DNA of 46,431 nucleotides. Origin: a virus. Positions within the stretch are counted from its first letter, which is position 1, and every line of letters begins with the position of its first letter. The translations under genes were made by a program, and so were the position numbers. The stretch lies in IMG/VR virus record IMGVR_UViG_3300040751_004089, positions 1 through 46,431 of that record. One strand, given 5' to 3'. Shown here piece after piece: positions 33,093-41,638 of this stretch. Under the pieces are notes generated by a model that was not told the origin of the DNA, ran no database searches, and saw nothing but the letters and a program-made list of their open reading frames with translations.

Positions 33093-34028
33093 GTGAATAA
33101 CCTTGGTAAGTTTTATTTTCTAACTTTCTGTAGTCTAGGTCCACCCCATGATTCTGGACAGGATTTAAGTAAAAATATTTCCAACATCAAGACACTCCTT
33201 GGTCACTACTTTGACGATATAATTTTTTACACCCCGTCAAAACTTAAAGAGTGTGATGGTAGTGATGACTTCTGCAATGTCCTTGATGGTGTTTTCCCGC
33301 TCAACCCTGGTATCAATTCCAATGGATGTGGGGATTTTAAATCTTTTATTATTGACAAGACCTTGTCCGAGATTGACGAGAATGATGTACTGTTTTACCA
33401 CGACTGTAACTTCGAGAAGTATACACAATATTGGCAGACGGACTGGGAAAATATTAGGGAATCTATCGATTTTTTGCTGACCCAAAATAAATCTGATTTT
33501 TTCATTCCTTTTGAAAGTGAAGCTTTTGGTCAGATTCCACAAGTAAGATTACACGGAAAAAGATATACAACCGAAGCTATTTTAGAAGATCCTGTGGAAT
33601 CTGATATAGTTTCTAGATGCTGGGAAATAGCTTCGAATCGGATGATTATAAAAAACACCCAAGCATCCAGGGATTTCTTTTCTGATTATAAAAATCTTTG
33701 TGGAAGGAAGGACCTTCTCATGAAATATCCAAACCCAGATCCATACCCTCAATTCACACACAGCTGCCCTGAACAGCATGTTCTAAATTGTCTAATCTAC
33801 AAATATATTTTGGATGGAAAACTAGATCCTGAGTTTCCAAGATTTTCTTTCCCGAATAGAAAATTTATCTTAAATTCTGGTGTTGAAGTAAGAGTAAACT
33901 CTGAATTGTCGAAATATATGCAAACCAAGTCGATAAAAGAGTTTGAAAGAAGAAAAACAACTAATGGAATCAAAGATCAAGATATTCGAGGGACCAAGGA
34001 ATTCGGGCAAGACCTTTTTAGCACGTAA
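33093..34028 (+). CDS. glycosyltransferase-like protein, 311 aa
   Basis: The best start is GTG at 33093. The protein has a GT-A-like layout: an N-terminal strand GKFYFLTFCSLGPPHDSG, later IDENDVLFYHDCNFEKYTQYW, where the Asp-rich 'HDCN' region could be the metal/nucleotide-sugar site, and a mid-region EAFGQIPQVRLHGKRY. No family was named with certainty. It opens a three-gene cassette with a P-loop kinase and asparagine synthetase, and another glycosyltransferase-like gene lies at 37101. Possible substrates are virion proteins, DNA or host surface sugars. Confidence 0.4.
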   Translation: MNNLGKFYFLTFCSLGPPHDSGQDLSKNISNIKTLLGHYFDDIIFYTPSKLKECDGSDDFCNVLDGVFPLNPGINSNGCGDFKSFIIDKTLSEIDENDVLFYHDCNFEKYTQYWQTDWENIRESIDFLLTQNKSDFFIPFESEAFGQIPQVRLHGKRYTTEAILEDPVESDIVSRCWEIASNRMIIKNTQASRDFFSDYKNLCGRKDLLMKYPNPDPYPQFTHSCPEQHVLNCLIYKYILDGKLDPEFPRFSFPNRKFILNSGVEVRVNSELSKYMQTKSIKEFERRKTTNGIKDQDIRGTKEFGQDLFST

Positions 34029-34512
34029 GTATTCTGAGGTACATAGCATTCCGATCTTTAAGTTCGATTTTGTTGGCTGGTTCAACAGGCTTTCTTTGGA
34101 TGACCAATCACACGAGACCCACAGCTTTGCTCTAGGCAAAGAGTTAATGCTATTGCAATTGTGTCGAGATGGGTTGCTACCTACTTTTATATTAGATCGT
34201 GGATTTCTAACAGTTCTTACTTGGGGAATACTCTCTGGCCGTATTACTGAAGATGAGGCAATGAATCAATTGAAAATGATTGCTGAAGAGGGATTGCTTA
34301 AAGATTGTGAAATCTATTTTGTAACTGGTGACAATCCAAATAAGGGGGACAGAAACAAGGATAATTGGGATTTTAGGGATGGGGATTCAAAGGAGCAAGA
34401 GATTATGGAAAATCTGAGAGACTATGTTATGAATCAACCATACAATGTTTATGTCCATCGGATATTCAACAGCTTTGATAATAAAACAGTAAACGACTTA
34501 AGTCATATCTAA
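33964..34512 (+). CDS. P-loop kinase, nucleoside/nucleotide-kinase-like, 182 aa
   Basis: The ATG at 33964 overlaps the previous gene by 65 nt, in another frame. Residues 4-18 (IKIFEGPRNSGKTFL) are a Walker A motif, and FILDRGFLTVLTW resembles the 'DR' element of thymidylate and deoxynucleoside kinases. A lid-like polar stretch lies near GDNPNKGDRNKDNWDFRDGD. It probably phosphorylates a nucleotide or related small molecule; substrate unknown. It ends directly before the asparagine synthetase gene. Confidence 0.6.
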   Translation: MESKIKIFEGPRNSGKTFLARKYSEVHSIPIFKFDFVGWFNRLSLDDQSHETHSFALGKELMLLQLCRDGLLPTFILDRGFLTVLTWGILSGRITEDEAMNQLKMIAEEGLLKDCEIYFVTGDNPNKGDRNKDNWDFRDGDSKEQEIMENLRDYVMNQPYNVYVHRIFNSFDNKTVNDLSHI

Positions 34513-35913
34513 ATGTGTGGAATAGTAATCACAAAAACACCAGGTGAAGAAATACTGGATACTATAAAACATCGGGGCATTGAAAAAACCGTTGTTGAAA
34601 AAAACGGACTTAGTATTTGCCACCATAGACTTCCAATCCAGACCGTTGATGGTGATGATTGGAATCAACCAATAGAGATAGCAGAAGGCATCTATTTGCT
34701 TTTTAACGGGGAGATTTTTAACTATGACCGTGAAAGATTTGATTCTGACGTAGAATATCTTACTAATATTTTCGGTAGGTATCGTGGAGGGAGCTTTGAA
34801 ATGTTTTGTTCTTTGTTTATACCAGAAATCCAAACTTGGGATGGATTTTGGGCAATAACGATATATGATGCAAACACTAATGATGTTATTGCTTTTACCG
34901 ACCCTCTAGGACGTAAATGTCTTTATTATAATTCTCTTGGTGATATTGCTTCGGAGATAAAACCCCTTGTGTATGAAAATTCTCAGATAGACGAGACCTT
35001 TATCAGCACGGTAAGAAAATGGGGGTACAACACGGATGAAAGGACATCTTATAGTGATATCAAAAGGATACTACCAAATAACATATACAGTTTTAATTTA
35101 GATGCCCCTGAATTTAAGAATGTGTATAGCACCTATTATAGAGGCTTTGATTTCCCGATCCAAGAATTGGTTGGTAAAAGCTACGAAGAGCACATGGAGT
35201 GGCTTTGGTCTAAAATGTTCGAATCAGTAAGGAACAGATTGGTTTCTAAGGATTATCCTATATCTCTTCTTATTTCAGGTGGACTAGACTCCTCTATTAT
35301 TGCATCCGTTTTAAATGAAATTGGAGCTGATGTTAGATGGTTTAGCATTGAAAATGGGGAAAAAGAGTTTGTAGACATTCTCTCTGAAAGACTTGGTAAG
35401 GAGGTTTCTTTTTTAGATTACAACATGGATGAATCTATGAATGAGGAGATTTATAAAAAATGGAACGAGTCACCAATAGACCTTGGATCTGTTATACCAC
35501 AGTATCATTTGTTTGATGCTGTTAAGAGGTTTGGTGGTTACAGAATAGTTCTCTCTGGAGATGGAGCTGACGAGCTTTTCGGTGGGTATAAAAGAATCCA
35601 CGAATATGATTCACAAAAGTCAGATGTATTTGACGAGTTAACTTACTACCATTTGCCAAGATTGGATAAGATGTCTATGGCTCACACCTTGGAACTTAGG
35701 AGTCCCTTCTTGAATCTAGATCTTGTAAGATTTGCTTTGCATTTACCTATAGAGTGGAGGACTGATAAGAAAATCCTTAAGGACACATTTTCACCACTGC
35801 TTCCTGATGAAATAGTAAACCGGAAAAAAGCACCTCTTAAAAACCCTAAGATTAAGGAGGATAAAATTGCTTACCGGTATAAAGCAGTAGATCTTTTTCT
35901 GAGGAATAGATAA
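34513..35913 (+). CDS. asparagine synthetase (glutamine-hydrolysing), AsnB-like
   Basis: Cys2 is the glutaminase nucleophile in MCGIV, followed by LLFNGEIFNYD (ammonia/glutamine site). The synthetase half has the PP-loop SGGLDSS (residues 255-261) and the SGDGADELFGGYKR signature, then SPFLNLDLVRF near the end. Length (466 aa) is shorter than E. coli AsnB (554 aa) but both domains are present. It normally makes asparagine from aspartate, but a phage homologue could amidate another carboxylate. It starts immediately after the kinase gene (TAA then ATG). Confidence 0.85.
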   Translation: MCGIVITKTPGEEILDTIKHRGIEKTVVEKNGLSICHHRLPIQTVDGDDWNQPIEIAEGIYLLFNGEIFNYDRERFDSDVEYLTNIFGRYRGGSFEMFCSLFIPEIQTWDGFWAITIYDANTNDVIAFTDPLGRKCLYYNSLGDIASEIKPLVYENSQIDETFISTVRKWGYNTDERTSYSDIKRILPNNIYSFNLDAPEFKNVYSTYYRGFDFPIQELVGKSYEEHMEWLWSKMFESVRNRLVSKDYPISLLISGGLDSSIIASVLNEIGADVRWFSIENGEKEFVDILSERLGKEVSFLDYNMDESMNEEIYKKWNESPIDLGSVIPQYHLFDAVKRFGGYRIVLSGDGADELFGGYKRIHEYDSQKSDVFDELTYYHLPRLDKMSMAHTLELRSPFLNLDLVRFALHLPIEWRTDKKILKDTFSPLLPDEIVNRKKAPLKNPKIKEDKIAYRYKAVDLFLRNR

Positions 35914-35928
35914 ATTCGTCTAAGGAGC

Positions 35929-35939
35929 GATATATAAAG
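35929..35939 (+). promoter_or_regulatory. late-type promoter motif GATATATAAAG
   Basis: The motif lies 24 nt before the ATG at 35953, returning to head-protein genes after the metabolic cassette. Confidence 0.65.
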
Positions 35940-35952
35940 AAAAAAGCTCCAA

Positions 35953-36627
35953 ATGGCAAATAATATTAAGTCCTTTGAGGATTTTAAATCTGAGTCTGTT
36001 AATGAGAATTGGTTCAGTGATAGTCTAAGTGGTTTACTTGGCTATGCTGGAAATGCTTTCTCTGACGTTTTAAAGGGAAAAGCCTCTGCATATCTTTTAA
36101 GCTTCTTTGGAATTGGTGAACAATCAATCTTCAGTAAGCTTGTACAAAACTTTGTTGAACAAATCCCAGTTGCTGATTTAACTAAAATTATTTTTGCAGG
36201 AAAGGCTAATTCCGCTTACCTTGCCCCTAAGATGGCTGATGCATCAATTGAATTCTTGACTGAAAAGGGTTTAGATGGTATCGCTCAGGATCTTGGTATT
36301 GAGCAAGATGGGTGGATTTATAGAACAATCTCTGAAATGCTTACTAACCAAGTTAGAAGGGAGAACTTTAGAAATTCTTTGGAAGAATTTTATTTACAGG
36401 CTTTTAACGGGTTTGAAGGTGCTTCGGACAAGGAAGATTTTATGAGATCCCTTTCATCAACAGAGGAAAGAACACTAAGGAGTGGAATCGATAGAGTGGT
36501 AGGTGCTAAAGGTGAAGATGTAGATAGGTCTTCTGGAGACTTTGTATCCGATTTTCTTTCTAGGTTATCTGGAAATGGGCAATCACTGCAATCTTTAGGA
36601 TTAAGCTCTGGTGGAACTATACAATAA
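35953..36627 (+). CDS. probable internal head protein, 224 aa
   Basis: The N-terminus ANNIKSFEDFKSESVNENWF is among the clearest capsid-targeting-type segments here (F-E-D-F, then VNE). The mature part is helical with hydrophobic stretches (LLGYAGNAFSDVL; ASAYLLSFFGIGEQ) and ends in a Ser/Gly-rich tail. No enzyme motif was recognised. It has its own late promoter and is followed 13 nt later by another targeting-type gene. Confidence 0.6.
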   Translation: MANNIKSFEDFKSESVNENWFSDSLSGLLGYAGNAFSDVLKGKASAYLLSFFGIGEQSIFSKLVQNFVEQIPVADLTKIIFAGKANSAYLAPKMADASIEFLTEKGLDGIAQDLGIEQDGWIYRTISEMLTNQVRRENFRNSLEEFYLQAFNGFEGASDKEDFMRSLSSTEERTLRSGIDRVVGAKGEDVDRSSGDFVSDFLSRLSGNGQSLQSLGLSSGGTIQ

Positions 36628-36640
36628 AAATTTTTAGATC

Positions 36641-37009
36641 ATGAATATAAATGACGTTTCGAAGAGGGAAGTTTTAGACTTCGATCAATTTAAGAAAAAA
36701 GTACACGATGAGACATTTAAGCCTTTTGCTGCTGAAAATCAAGAGGGCGGTGAAGGTAAAACTGGCTTGCATAAGATAAAAAGAGAACCTGCTTATGATT
36801 GGGTTGGCTATGCAGATGCAGTATTTAGCCCAGAGAAAGCTGGTATTGAGGTACCTGGTTACAATGCTGATGGAGATAGAGAGTACAACATTGCTAATGC
36901 AGGTCCATCTATTGTGAATGCACCAAATTCTGCTCAAACTCTTTCTAGTGCACTTGGTGAATCTGAGATCAATGAATCTTTTTCCATAAAGAGACTAGAG
37001 GATTTTTAG
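36641..37009 (+). CDS. small probable internal head protein, 122 aa
   Basis: Near the start VLDFDQFKKKVHDE fits the targeting pattern, and a second possible cut (FAAE) follows. The middle is Gly/Pro/Asn-rich and likely flexible. The extreme C-terminus INESFSIKRLEDF repeats the Phe-rich pattern in reverse order. The gene ends at a strong terminator. Function unknown. Confidence 0.55.
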   Translation: MNINDVSKREVLDFDQFKKKVHDETFKPFAAENQEGGEGKTGLHKIKREPAYDWVGYADAVFSPEKAGIEVPGYNADGDREYNIANAGPSIVNAPNSAQTLSSALGESEINESFSIKRLEDF

Positions 37010-37031
37010 TAATATCTTTTAAAGAGTCTAT

Positions 37032-37065
37032 AAAGACAAGTTTCTTTTGAAACTTGTCTTTTTTT
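37032..37065 (+). terminator. strong rho-independent terminator
   Basis: Perfect 12-bp arms aaagacaagttt (37032-37043) and aaacttgtcttt (37050-37061), a 6-nt loop and T's to 37065. Confidence 0.95.
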
Positions 37066-37069
37066 GTGT

Positions 37070-37080
37070 GATATAAAAAA
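37070..37080 (+). promoter_or_regulatory. late-type promoter variant GATATAAAAAA
   Basis: This lies 31 nt before the ATG at 37101, directly after the terminator. It keeps GATATA and spacing but lacks the final TA step. Confidence 0.55.
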
Positions 37081-37100
37081 ACAAAGATTCGGAGCACATA

Positions 37101-37769
37101 ATGAATATTAAATTAGTACATATACTTACAGAGCCTGAAACCAGAAGAGAACAAGCTTCTATAAACTCGTTATCTCCTCTTGGTGAAATGGGCTTAACTT
37201 ATCAGCAACAGGTTAATGAGAGATATAAGGGGGAAGAGTGGAAGGAAGTTCCTGCTCTTTCCCAATCCCCTGCTACCAATCACGGACCTGGTCATTACGG
37301 GGCATTCCAATCTTTTAAAAAGGCAATGCTAGAAAATTTTACTGAGGATCTTGATGCTTTGGTACTTTGTGAGTGTGATTGTGTATTGGAGACCTCACAT
37401 GAAAACTTCATGAAAACCCTAAGAGGTGGTATTGAATTTTGCAATGAGAATGATCTTAAATACCTTTCATTAGGTTCTAGGTTTGTAAAGGGGGTTTTAC
37501 AGTCCCCCGAGACTGATTCTGACCCTAATTTCCCAGATTTCTATGTTACTAATAAGGTAATTTTGGCTCACTGTGTTGTGCTACCAGCAATATCTAGAGA
37601 TATCATATTAGATTCTTTAGATAAGTTTAGCTGGGATAGCCCAGATATCTGGTTTAACGAGGCACTTTGGCGCAGTGGACACAACAGGTTTGGGATAGTA
37701 AAAGAAAGACTTGCCAGACAACACGAAGGTGTTTCGTTGATAGACAATGTTTGGAAGGAGTCTCAGTAA
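37101..37769 (+). CDS. glycosyltransferase-like protein, 222 aa
   Basis: The start MNIKLVHILTEPETRREQAS, the HGPGHYGAFQSFKKAM block and LDALVLCECDCVLE (a strand followed by an acidic 'DxD-like' element) suggest a GT-A nucleotide-sugar transferase; SPDIWFNEALWRSG lies where acceptor residues are often found. Substrate unknown. It has its own late-type promoter. Its stop codon abuts the stop of the minus-strand gene with no base between. Confidence 0.5.
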   Translation: MNIKLVHILTEPETRREQASINSLSPLGEMGLTYQQQVNERYKGEEWKEVPALSQSPATNHGPGHYGAFQSFKKAMLENFTEDLDALVLCECDCVLETSHENFMKTLRGGIEFCNENDLKYLSLGSRFVKGVLQSPETDSDPNFPDFYVTNKVILAHCVVLPAISRDIILDSLDKFSWDSPDIWFNEALWRSGHNRFGIVKERLARQHEGVSLIDNVWKESQ

Positions 37770-38498
37770 TTACTTCTTTTCCCTCTGCTCATTGTTTATT
37801 TCCCTAACAAACAGTTCTTTAGCAATTTTAAGAATAACCGAATCCTCGTTAAAATCCTCGTATATCTCCATGATATCAATCTCAGGGTCTACGTTTGGTT
37901 TTAAGTCTATGGTTTCTATCGCCTCGTGTGCAATAAATTCATAAGAAAGAGAAAAATGTGGATTTCTTAACGGAATCTTCTTAAGCATAGTGGCATCAGA
38001 TCCCTTATTTGTTTTTCCACATTGCCACCAATAGCAAACTACATTATCTGAGGACATGTTTCTAAAAATAAGAATACCACACTCTCTGTTCTCCTTTCTA
38101 CCAAACCTTTCTAGATTAAAAGCTCTAATTCTACCTTCTAGATTTTTCCACAAGTCCATTCCAAGATCTGCGTATTTGTAAAGAATACTTAGGGAGTTGT
38201 CAATTATGGACAAGATCTCATCTATCTCCAGTTGGTTAAAATCACTCTGTTTGAAGTATGTGATAATGTCGCTGATCTGCTTAGGTAATTCTCCAGGTGG
38301 ATCTTGAAATTCATTTTCGATCCAAACTTTAAGAGAGGTTAGCTCCTTTATCATGGAGAAGATTCTCTTAATAGGATAGTAGATATCCTCATCCTCGATG
38401 TCTTTGTTAACAGTGGATAAAAAATCCAATAAGATGTACTGTTTGTATTCTTGATCGATTGGATACTCGATGAACCATGTGTGTTTGATGTCTTTCAT
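37770..38498 (-). CDS. hypothetical protein, the only minus-strand gene, 242 aa
   Basis: The start is set at the ATG whose complement is 38496-38498; upstream in-frame codons run into the promoter region. I do not recognise the protein. It is acidic, with helical N-terminal ~115 residues and a C-terminal domain containing ENRECGILIFRNM and VVCYWWQCGKTNKG. It converges on 37101-37769 with zero spacing. A late-type motif (AATATATAG, complement of 38524-38532) lies 34 nt before its start, so it is probably a true late gene in inverted orientation. Confidence 0.7.
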   Translation of the reverse strand: MKDIKHTWFIEYPIDQEYKQYILLDFLSTVNKDIEDEDIYYPIKRIFSMIKELTSLKVWIENEFQDPPGELPKQISDIITYFKQSDFNQLEIDEILSIIDNSLSILYKYADLGMDLWKNLEGRIRAFNLERFGRKENRECGILIFRNMSSDNVVCYWWQCGKTNKGSDATMLKKIPLRNPHFSLSYEFIAHEAIETIDLKPNVDPEIDIMEIYEDFNEDSVILKIAKELFVREINNEQREKK

Positions 38499-38521
38499 GG
38501 TAAGAAGAATTATGTTTAATA

Positions 38522-38532
38522 CTCTATATATT
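38522..38532 (-). promoter_or_regulatory. late-type promoter on the minus strand, AATATATAGAG
   Basis: Read on the minus strand the motif begins at 38532, 34 nt before the start at 38498. It forms a divergent pair with the plus-strand promoter at 38581. Confidence 0.55.
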
Positions 38533-38580
38533 ATCCCCCCGCCGATCTTCTTGACTTTTAAAGAACTGGTTTTGGATTGC

Positions 38581-38591
38581 GATATATAATA
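38581..38591 (+). promoter_or_regulatory. late-type promoter motif GATATATAATA
   Basis: The motif lies 32 nt before the ATG at 38613 and points away from the minus-strand gene. Confidence 0.65.
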
Positions 38592-38612
38592 CATAAAAAA
38601 AGTGGTTTCCGA

Positions 38613-39050
38613 ATGCCAAGAATAGACGACTATATTTCTTTTAGCTCAAATAAGAAAAACAGGGTTTCAAATGAATTTTCTTTTTCAGCTGAGCTTGGAA
38701 TGCTGGATGTAGAGATAGTGAACAGACCTCCTGAGATTTCTGATGTTGATTCTTTGGAGTGCGAAATAGATTACAAGGCTGGTATAGAAAGAAAAAAAGA
38801 GGGGATCCAGGATTTGGCATTCTCTGTTGATAGCATTGAATTAGAGATTAAAGTTGATGACTATCCGAACGGTCAAAAGGAATTCGAATTTGATATAGTT
38901 CCTGATGCAACGATTCCGCTTACCTCTGTTATAATCCAGAAGGGAACTAGATTGGTTCCGACAGATCCAACTTTTGTAAGAGTTGATATGAGAAAATCTA
39001 TGAACCCAAAGGACTTTAAGGTACAAATCCTTTTTGGAACCAATGAGTAA
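38613..39050 (+). CDS. hypothetical beta-rich protein, 145 aa
   Basis: The ATG at 38613 is chosen because upstream in-frame codons lie in the promoter. The protein is acidic and appears beta-stranded (FSFSAELGMLDVEIV; FDIVPDATIPLTSVII). It overlaps the next ATG by 8 nt. It could be a small virion component; no family recognised. Confidence 0.6.
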   Translation: MPRIDDYISFSSNKKNRVSNEFSFSAELGMLDVEIVNRPPEISDVDSLECEIDYKAGIERKKEGIQDLAFSVDSIELEIKVDDYPNGQKEFEFDIVPDATIPLTSVIIQKGTRLVPTDPTFVRVDMRKSMNPKDFKVQILFGTNE

Positions 39051-39954
39051 GGCACTTACTTTTCAGCTATTTGGAAAAATTAACGAATCGAAATCTATCT
39101 CGAAGGGGGATATTGGTGTAATCGGGCCAAACCTGCAGGGTGAGATTAAGATCAGGGTTGAAAATCCAGGCCTGGTTTTGAAGAGAGTCGAGGAGGGTGA
39201 TGATTATGTTTTCAGTGTTGGTGAAAAATCTTGCTCTATTCCTAAAAAGTATGTTAGTCTATCTACCCAACCAGGATATGATGTGATTACATTTGATACT
39301 AACATGAATTGGTTTAAGCAAGGAGAAAATAAAGATGTCTTTGACGATGTTATCGACGAATACGTTTCATTGCAATTCTCAAAAATGGGCAAATCCTTCA
39401 ATCCCATGGAGGAAGATGCAAACATGATCTTGGATATTTTGGGTATAGATTCGGACATCAAATCCTGCAATCAGTCTTCACCTCTTTCTTTGGAGGCTGA
39501 AATTTCCAACGGGATGGAGATGGAAATGGTAAAGGAAACAGATAAGGACATTTTCAAAAAGGTCTTTATCTATAAGAATTCTGACGACATACACCCTTTA
39601 TTATCAATTAAGAGAAAGGGCAATCGATATAATTGTGAATATAAAACTCCAAAAGGTAAGTTTGAATGCAAGCATGACTCTGTTGCTGAAATGCTCGAAA
39701 ATCCCATTGACAATTATCTTTTGTGTGTTTCCACAGGTAGAGATTTGGAAAGTCCTCAGAGGGATTTGGTAGATCATCTAATGAAGTTATTTAAGTACCA
39801 TTCTTGGTCAAACCCGGACCAAAAAAGTCCAAAGCATATTCAGGAGAGGAAAGAGATTAAGAGAATAATGGAAATCCTTAAAAATTCTATTCCTGAAGCT
39901 CATATCGAGGAAATGTATTCTGATGCTAGGACAAAATACTTTCCTAAGCAGTAA
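39043..39954 (+). CDS. hypothetical protein, 303 aa
   Basis: The ATG at 39043 overlaps the previous stop. The N-terminus SKALTFQLFGKINESKS carries an aromatic block and an INE-S site, a weak match to the targeting pattern. The first ~90 residues look beta-rich, and the C-terminal ~100 are helical and charged. No enzyme motif recognised. About 118 nt of sequence with no recognised feature follows before the next gene. Confidence 0.6.
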   Translation: MSKALTFQLFGKINESKSISKGDIGVIGPNLQGEIKIRVENPGLVLKRVEEGDDYVFSVGEKSCSIPKKYVSLSTQPGYDVITFDTNMNWFKQGENKDVFDDVIDEYVSLQFSKMGKSFNPMEEDANMILDILGIDSDIKSCNQSSPLSLEAEISNGMEMEMVKETDKDIFKKVFIYKNSDDIHPLLSIKRKGNRYNCEYKTPKGKFECKHDSVAEMLENPIDNYLLCVSTGRDLESPQRDLVDHLMKLFKYHSWSNPDQKSPKHIQERKEIKRIMEILKNSIPEAHIEEMYSDARTKYFPKQ

Positions 39955-40072
39955 AAGTTGGAACACTTTACCTGGTTCACCATATAATTCTTGAATCTAG
40001 TAATGCTGTCCGGTGAATTGTTATCTTACATATCTTTTAGAGTTAAAGCTAAACTCCTAATATTTGAAAAAG

Positions 40073-40738
40073 ATGAGATGGCTGAGTCGACTATTCAAGA
40101 AAAAGAAAATGGATTTAAAGGAAAAAACTTTACCAGAATTAAAGGAAGAATTATCCCAGGTTGATTTCCAGTGGATTAAAGGGGATAAAATGGGAAATGT
40201 CGAAAAGTTTGAAGGCATTTTTCAGGACGAATCAACGGGAATGACCTTTGTAACTTTTATTGGCGGGGCAAGAATCAACATAGAATTGCTTGAGGAATAT
40301 TTAGAAGCATTCCCTGCTTCAAAAGTTGATTATAACAATACTGCAGGTAATATTGACCTGACCCAACCAGATTCTCAGCCCCAACAGACACAACCACAAA
40401 AGAGTTCCCAGAAACCTGTTAGAAACACGGTTTCTTCTATTGAGCTTGAGGAATCCCCGATATATAAGTTACTGAAGCAGCAGAATGAGAATTGGGTAAA
40501 TGTGAACATCTCCCTAAAATTAAACCTGCCTTCAAAGAATTTGTATAATGTTTTGATTACTTCTTTTGATGGTGCCAACGAGGAGATCATAAACTACGTA
40601 ACGGAGGGTGTTGATATCGAAGACATCCGTTCTGCTTTAGCAGAATCGATTACAACATATTATGGAGCTACTCAAAAACCAACGAGTCAAAGAATTAAGA
40701 AAAAGCAGGAAACGAAATCAGTAGACGATGACGAATAA
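40073..40738 (+). CDS. hypothetical protein, 221 aa
   Basis: The ATG at 40073 is preferred to the TTG at 40064. The protein has a basic N-terminus (MRWLSRLFKKKK), a compact N-terminal domain with KFEGIFQDESTGMTFVTF, a Gln/Pro/Ser linker (about residues 102-120), and a C-terminal alpha/beta domain followed by a basic tail. It overlaps the Nudix gene by 11 nt. Function unknown. Confidence 0.6.
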   Translation: MRWLSRLFKKKKMDLKEKTLPELKEELSQVDFQWIKGDKMGNVEKFEGIFQDESTGMTFVTFIGGARINIELLEEYLEAFPASKVDYNNTAGNIDLTQPDSQPQQTQPQKSSQKPVRNTVSSIELEESPIYKLLKQQNENWVNVNISLKLNLPSKNLYNVLITSFDGANEEIINYVTEGVDIEDIRSALAESITTYYGATQKPTSQRIKKKQETKSVDDDE

Positions 40739-41303
40739 AGTATTATATGAAACTAAGGGATTAAATCTCGTTGAAAGAGATGGCAGGGTTGGAGTTGTGC
40801 CAACTTTCATGAATGTGGTTGTTATGCCCTTTGTTTCCGATGAGCAAGGACTACCCCTTGCTATAGGCGTTTTAAAAGAACCAAATCCATTTAGAGAAGG
40901 TGGCTTAACAGTTTCCCTTATAACCGGAACTAGTGATGATGAGGATCCGGATCTTCTAACTACAGCAAAGAGGGAGCTTTTGGAGGAGAGTGGTTTTGAT
41001 GCACCTGAAAATGATAGATGGTATTATTTGGGATCTGTTACATCATCTAAATTTGTAGACCACGAGCAACCTTGCTTTGCTGTTGACGTCACTGGATTAC
41101 AAAAGGGTGAAGCAATTACTGACGGTAGCAAGGAAGAGCAAGAAATGGAATTTAAATTCATACCAGCGAACGATGTTGTGAAGGCCAAGGATATTTTTAT
41201 ACCCGGTCTTTTCTTGAAGTTGTTTAAATATGTCCTGGGAATTGATATCCAAGGTACCTCTACTGCCTCTGATGACGAGGCTTTTAAATTTTCTGCAGAA
41301 TGA
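40728..41303 (+). CDS. Nudix hydrolase-like protein, 191 aa
   Basis: The second half of the Nudix box is intact: AKRELLEESGF at residues 80-90 (REUxEExGU). The first half (LITGTSDDEDPDLLTTA) keeps a Gly but lacks the canonical Glu seven residues before Arg82, with Asp/Pro there. Surrounding strands (VVVMPFVSD; PLAIGVLKE) fit the fold, and ADP-sugar or nucleotide diphosphate substrates are typical. It overlaps a small basic protein gene by 4 nt. Confidence 0.75.
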   Translation: MTNKVLYETKGLNLVERDGRVGVVPTFMNVVVMPFVSDEQGLPLAIGVLKEPNPFREGGLTVSLITGTSDDEDPDLLTTAKRELLEESGFDAPENDRWYYLGSVTSSKFVDHEQPCFAVDVTGLQKGEAITDGSKEEQEMEFKFIPANDVVKAKDIFIPGLFLKLFKYVLGIDIQGTSTASDDEAFKFSAE

Positions 41304-41638
41304 GCCAATCGAGAAGACAAAGAAGACAAATGGCCAAACAATTTGGTCTATTAGGAAAAAAGGAATCCTTTTCTGATATGAGGGAAAGGATCAGGAGGTC
41401 ACAACAGATGGGTAAACAAATCCATCTTAAAAATATGGAGGAGATTAGAAATAATCAAATCGAAGCGGATCAAAATCGCGAGAGGGAGATCAAAAATTCT
41501 TTAGCCAAAGAGATTTCTAGTAATATTCCACAGGAGGAGCCCGAAATTGAATTAAATGCTGGGTCCTTCGACTTTTTAAATGATGTAAAGAGTGGTCCTC
41601 AAGCTTCAGATGAAAATGTGAACGAGGATAATGCCTAA
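41300..41638 (+). CDS. small basic/acidic hypothetical protein, 112 aa
   Basis: The N-terminal third is very basic (SQSRRQRRQMAKQF), the middle helical, and the end acidic (SSNIPQEEPEIELNAG). It is translationally coupled on both sides (ATGA overlap upstream, 8-nt overlap downstream). No family recognised; a nucleic-acid-binding or scaffold/assembly role is possible. Confidence 0.55.
   Translation: MSQSRRQRRQMAKQFGLLGKKESFSDMRERIRRSQQMGKQIHLKNMEEIRNNQIEADQNREREIKNSLAKEISSNIPQEEPEIELNAGSFDFLNDVKSGPQASDENVNEDNA

Noticed and set aside
34860-34868. GATATATGA within the asparagine synthetase gene
   Set aside because: It lies mid-gene with no downstream start at the usual distance and deviates from the motif.
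40459-40469. GATATATAAG within the 40073 gene
   Set aside because: No start codon in a usable frame lies at the usual spacing; the next gene begins about 270 nt away. Treated as chance or a weak promoter.
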